Origin: Lachnospiraceae bacterium
Lineage (GTDB): Bacteria > Bacillota > Clostridia > Lachnospirales > Lachnospiraceae
DNA length: 64,000 bases
Assembly: GCA_910575445.1 (NCBI GenBank)
Contig: CAJTFW010000007.1
Coordinates: forward strand, 185,421 to 249,420
Direction of reading: 5' to 3'
Part shown: positions 60,981 to 64,000 of the stretch, piece by piece
Numbering within the stretch: position 1 is the first letter of the stretch
How the letters are laid out: every line of letters starts with the position of its first letter
Notes under the pieces: generated by a model
What the model saw: the letters and a program-made list of their open reading frames with translations, nothing else
Told to the model about the DNA's origin: nothing
Database searches by the model: none
Program-made: the position numbers and the translations under genes

Positions 60981-62996
60981 CTACTCACTCTCCTCTGGTA
61001 TCAGATTGATAATCTCCTGGATTGGCATACACATCTTGTCACACTCCTTAGCCCTGTGATGCTTTAAAATCATCTCTGCCGCATGCTGCATCGCCGGAAA
61101 TCCCGTACGTGTCAGCTGATTGGCATAGATAACCACATTGACACCCCGATTTTTAAATTCTTCTTCTGTCACCTGATTGAAAGATGTTGGAACTACTACA
61201 AGTGGCGTAACCATATCTTCTTTGCGGAAACGCTCCACAAAGGTAAAGATTTCATCTGGCTCTTTCTTCCTGCTGTGAATCATAATACCATCTGCCCCTG
61301 CCTTTACAAATGCAAACGCACGCTCTAAGGCATCTTCCATCCCGTGCTCTAGTATCAGACTTTCAATTCTGGCGATAATCATAAATTCCTTTGTCTTTTG
61401 TGCCCGTTTTCCAGCCGTAATCTTTGCGCTGAAATTTTCAATCGAATCCTGTGTCTGCAAGACTTCTGTGCCAAAAAGTGAATTTTTCTTAAGCCCTGTC
61501 TTATCTTCAATAATCACCGCCGAGACACCCATGCGCTCTAATGATTTGACCGTATAGACAAAATGCTCTGTCAGTCCGCCCGTATCTCCATCAAAGATAA
61601 TCGGCTTTGTTGTCACCTCCATAATATCATCAATCGTGCGAAACCTCGATGTCATATCCACAAGTTCAATATCTGGTTTGCCTTTGGCAGTAGAATCACA
61701 GAGTGAGCTGACCCACATCGCATCAAACTGTCTGGCCTCACCATTTTCATAGGAAATAGTCTTCTCCACAATCAGTCCGGTAATCCCACTGTGCGCTTCT
61801 AGCGCTGTGATAAGCCCTTTCATCTCAATCGCCTTTTTCAATCTGGCTCTTCGAACATCTGGCAGAGACAGATCAACTCTTGCCCTACTCTCTAGCTTTT
61901 GATATTTCTCATCGTTGGCATAAGGAAATTCCACAAGTTTTCCGCCATATTTTGAAAGCACAGACAACACTTCCTCACGAACAGGCTTTTGAAATCCACT
62001 TACCCAGTCATCTCCATGTACAACATAATCCGGCTGATAACGTTCTAAATTTTCCCGATAACTTAAAGTCTTTTGCTCAACTACCCGGCCAACACCAGAA
62101 ATATTTTCAAAAAGTGCTCTGCGCTCCGCAAATGGCAAAAGCGGAAAGCGCTTATAACTAATCACTGCTTCGTCGGAAAGTACACCTACCATCAGTTTTC
62201 CAAGCTTTGCTGCTTTCTTAATAATGGCAATATGCCCACTGTGTATCATATCTGTAGAAAAACACATATAGACTATGCGCTGCTCTACTCTTCGAATCTT
62301 TTCCGACACAACCGCCAAGTCTTCAGGGTTGTCAATCTCCGCACAAAGCTCGTCCCGAACATCCAAAGGCCGAAGATTACACTGCCCAGACACCTCATTC
62401 AAGGCATTTTCTGCATAGCAGGAGACCTTCTGCGTCTCACAATACTCAACAATCTTACCAAGCCAAAGCTTCCAGTCTTCTTTTTTTAATTTGTAAAGCG
62501 GTTGGGCTGCCATAGCATCATTGAAAAATTCAATCCCCACTTTGGTGATTTTTCCATCCTGTATCACTGCTTTAAAATCTTTTTCAGGCAGAGGAAGCGT
62601 AGAGCTTACGGTCATACAACTTGTCTCACACGCTAACACTGCATCAAGCACACTGTTTTCAAAGACCAAATCCCCATGCATCAGAAGAATATCTTCTCCC
62701 TCTAGCTCCTGATGCGCACAATAGATAGAATAGATATAGTTGGTCTTTTGATAACATGGATTTTTAATAAATGTAATATGAAGCGGAAGTTCCAGACTAC
62801 GACAGTAGTTTATCAATACACTGTCAAATAATCCAGTTGTCATCACCACTTCCTCTATTCCCGCCTCCGCAATCTGTCGAAGTTGGCGGCTTAATATCGT
62901 ATCCTGGCTAGATACCTCTGTCATACATTTGGGATGTTCCGATGTCAACACACCCATACGACTACCCATACCAGAATTTAAAATCAATGCTTTCAT
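60981..62996 (-). CDS. aepX: Nucleotidyltransferase - cytidylyltransferase-like - PEP mutase fusion
   Basis: A 671-residue three-part protein. Residues 1-230 are a sugar-nucleotidyltransferase-like domain (LNSGMGSRMG 6-15; LLMHGDLVF; EIDNPEDL). Residues about 240-370 look like a CTP:phosphoethanolamine or glycerol-3-phosphate cytidylyltransferase (CFSTDMIHSGH 245-255; HGDDW 327-331). The C-terminal part from about 385 is PEP mutase, with the family mark EDKTGLKKNS at 497-506 and DGDTGG. It makes phosphonopyruvate from PEP. The other domains probably activate the end product, perhaps as a CMP derivative, for transfer to a glycan or lipid. The start ATG follows AGGAGG. The leader has tandem hairpin repeats. 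Confidence 0.9.
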   Translation of the reverse strand: MKALILNSGMGSRMGVLTSEHPKCMTEVSSQDTILSRQLRQIAEAGIEEVVMTTGLFDSVLINYCRSLELPLHITFIKNPCYQKTNYIYSIYCAHQELEGEDILLMHGDLVFENSVLDAVLACETSCMTVSSTLPLPEKDFKAVIQDGKITKVGIEFFNDAMAAQPLYKLKKEDWKLWLGKIVEYCETQKVSCYAENALNEVSGQCNLRPLDVRDELCAEIDNPEDLAVVSEKIRRVEQRIVYMCFSTDMIHSGHIAIIKKAAKLGKLMVGVLSDEAVISYKRFPLLPFAERRALFENISGVGRVVEQKTLSYRENLERYQPDYVVHGDDWVSGFQKPVREEVLSVLSKYGGKLVEFPYANDEKYQKLESRARVDLSLPDVRRARLKKAIEMKGLITALEAHSGITGLIVEKTISYENGEARQFDAMWVSSLCDSTAKGKPDIELVDMTSRFRTIDDIMEVTTKPIIFDGDTGGLTEHFVYTVKSLERMGVSAVIIEDKTGLKKNSLFGTEVLQTQDSIENFSAKITAGKRAQKTKEFMIIARIESLILEHGMEDALERAFAFVKAGADGIMIHSRKKEPDEIFTFVERFRKEDMVTPLVVVPTSFNQVTEEEFKNRGVNVVIYANQLTRTGFPAMQHAAEMILKHHRAKECDKMCMPIQEIINLIPEESE

Positions 62997-63017
62997 ATTT
63001 ATAATATTCCTCCTATT

Positions 63018-63255
63018 AAAGTTCCGCTCCAGCCCGAAAGCCCTGGTATCTAGATGCATTTTTGTTCGCTTTGCTCTCAAAAATCCATCTGGGCTGTACG
63101 GGCTTACGCTGTTTTAAAGTTCCGCTCCAGCCCGAAAGCCCTGGTATCTAGATGCATTTTTGTTCGCTTTGCTCTCAAAAATCCATCTGGGCTGTACGGG
63201 CTTACGCTGTTTTAAAGTTCCGCTCCAGCCCGAAAGCCCTGGTATCTAGATGCAT
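63018..63255 (-). repeat. Three tandem 98-bp hairpin repeats in the PEP mutase leader
   Basis: Copies start at 63018, 63116 and 63214 with a 98-bp period. The third is cut short at TATCTAGATGCAT, where a composite palindromic element begins. Each copy has an inverted repeat with AGCCC...GGGCT and AAAAATCCATCT-type arms. On the gene-sense strand each ends GGAGCGGAACTTT, the same as the ilvD repeats. The last abuts the ribosome site. Confidence 0.88.
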
Positions 63256-63320
63256 AATAGTGTAACTTTACTTTTGGGCTTGATAGGTTGAGATGTTTTT
63301 GATGCAAGGGACGCTCGCCA

Positions 63321-63478
63321 CGACCTGGTAGATGTTCCTTCCAGACCCCGCTCGCGCTTAATGGACGCCTATAGCGGTACTAAATTCGCGACTGCGCGTT
63401 CCGCTTGCGCTCATTAAGTGCCGATGGCGTCCAATGGGTCTTGCAGGAACATCTACCAGGCCATGTCGAGCTGTGCAT
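63321..63478. repeat. Palindromic module, copy E
   Basis: Same orientation as copy B, with the outer arms CGACCTGGTAGATGTTCC and GGAACATCTACCAGG...GTCG. The inner GGCTTAGCGCC found in B is absent, as in copy A. Confidence 0.85.
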
Positions 63479-63580
63479 TGGCTCCGATACATACGCCGTA
63501 GACGAAACGTTACACCTATATGCTCTACATAATATTGCATGATAGTAGGGTTATGTCGTATTGGTAGCCACAGTCAGCCA

Positions 63581-63737
63581 GGACGGGAGGGGAGTAGGTT
63601 CCTGAAAGACCCATTGGACGCCATCGGCACGGGGTGGGCGCAAGCGGCGTTAAGCCGCGCAGTCGCGAATTTAGTACCACTATAGGCGTCCATTAAGCGC
63701 GAGCGGGGTCTGGAAGGAACCTACTCCCCTCCCGTCC
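63581..63737. repeat. Palindromic module, copy F
   Basis: Same orientation as copy C. Outer arms GGACGGGAGGGGAGTAGG and CCTACTCCCCTCCCGTCC form a perfect 18-bp stem, with bases different from C. Confidence 0.85.
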
Positions 63738-63880
63738 TAGCGTCCTAGCGTCCTAACGTCCTAACATCCTCATCCCACATAATATAAATTTCTATTCATA
63801 TTTTAAACCCAATTAGTAGCATAAACTATAACAATTCTATCATTCTATCAAGGTCTTGTCGAGGGGAAGCTTTTTGTGGA

Positions 63881-63900
63881 TAGTGTAACTTTACTTTCGG
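63881..63900. repeat. Further copy of the element left end
   Basis: TAGTGTAACTTTACTTTCGG repeats the left end of the composite elements. The remaining 100 bp to the window edge show no gene that I can support. Confidence 0.6.
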
Positions 63901-64000
63901 GTTTGACTGGTCAGAATCCACCATAGACGTTTTTATCAAGCAGGAATTGCAGACTGTTTTTTATACTTTACTACATTCCTTCTTCCTGCACAACCGTTTC

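Larger units (their letters stand above)
63258..63790. mobile_element. Composite palindromic element E-F
   Basis: It starts TAGTGTAACTTTACTTTT and contains module E (inverted) and module F (forward) around a ~100-bp spacer that is homologous to the B-C element. The right end is less clear, since the TTACACTA end seen in B-C is not preserved. It follows directly after a truncated tandem repeat, which suggests insertion. No gene is seen in it. Confidence 0.5.

Noticed and set aside
63971..64000. Possible last codons (ETVVQEEGM, then TAG) of a minus-strand gene that starts beyond the right edge
   Set aside because: Nine codons are too few to support a gene, and no terminator is seen after them.

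Overview
The window looks like chromosomal DNA of an anaerobic, endospore-forming Clostridia species, most likely a member of the Lachnospiraceae. The reasons are a complete spo0A with a perfect 0A box, spoVAE and two small coat-type spore proteins, plus Clostridia-typical proteins (Gx transporter, QueT behind a preQ1-type leader, a LexA-boxed DNA-repair radical SAM pair, XRE/DUF6773) and AGGAGG ribosome binding sites throughout. No species can be named from sequence alone. Most genes lie on the minus strand.

Layout. 1-3.9 kb: 5' end of a cobaltochelatase gene, then a serine operon (serC-serA-DUF1015) with a strong promoter and a folded leader. 4-9.1 kb: branched-chain amino acid genes (ilvD-ilvB, leuB); ilvD is preceded by four tandem 103-bp hairpin repeats. 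9.2-12.6 kb: yajC, tgt, and aroC, separated by a composite palindromic element. 12.6-15.6 kb: two spore coat-like proteins, glgA and spo0A. 15.6-22.3 kb: an RND pump with its lipoprotein adaptor, divergent from a two-component system. 22.2-34.6 kb: glgB and a series of single genes (Gx transporter, TerD protein, rhomboid, MATE, Xaa-Pro peptidase, MMPL, EamA, VOC, radical SAM, HxlR regulator).

34.6-39.5 kb holds the most unusual locus. It is a three-gene operon under its own promoter: a viroplasmin-type RNase H1, a stand-alone receiver protein, and a 1196-residue protein. The large protein joins an RNase-H1-type hybrid-binding domain, a ClpB-like AAA+ module, a receiver-like segment and a soluble FtsH-like AAA+/M41 protease. 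I know of no described system with this make-up. 39.5-53.4 kb: rlmD, a small acidic-tailed membrane protein, LexA-boxed pcrA, a membrane/substrate-binding protein group, a nitronate monooxygenase-like enzyme, an ABC-F ATPase, a 968-residue TPR/acidic-repeat/ATPase protein, DegV and a zinc-ribbon protein. 53.4-58.5 kb: a repeat element, tRNA-Glu(CTC), spoVAE, queT with its riboswitch, an HPr-like protein without the active histidine, an SOS-controlled radical SAM/DUF4130 repair pair, and DUF6773/XRE.

58.6-64 kb: a phosphonate operon (PEP mutase fused to nucleotidyltransferase and cytidylyltransferase-type domains, an iron alcohol dehydrogenase, and phosphonopyruvate decarboxylase). It probably makes a 2-hydroxyethylphosphonate-type headgroup and may activate it for attachment. 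Its leader holds three 98-bp hairpin repeats with the same ends as the ilvD repeats. A large composite palindromic element then truncates the third copy. Six copies of one palindromic module are spread across the window, and their outer stems change while staying paired.
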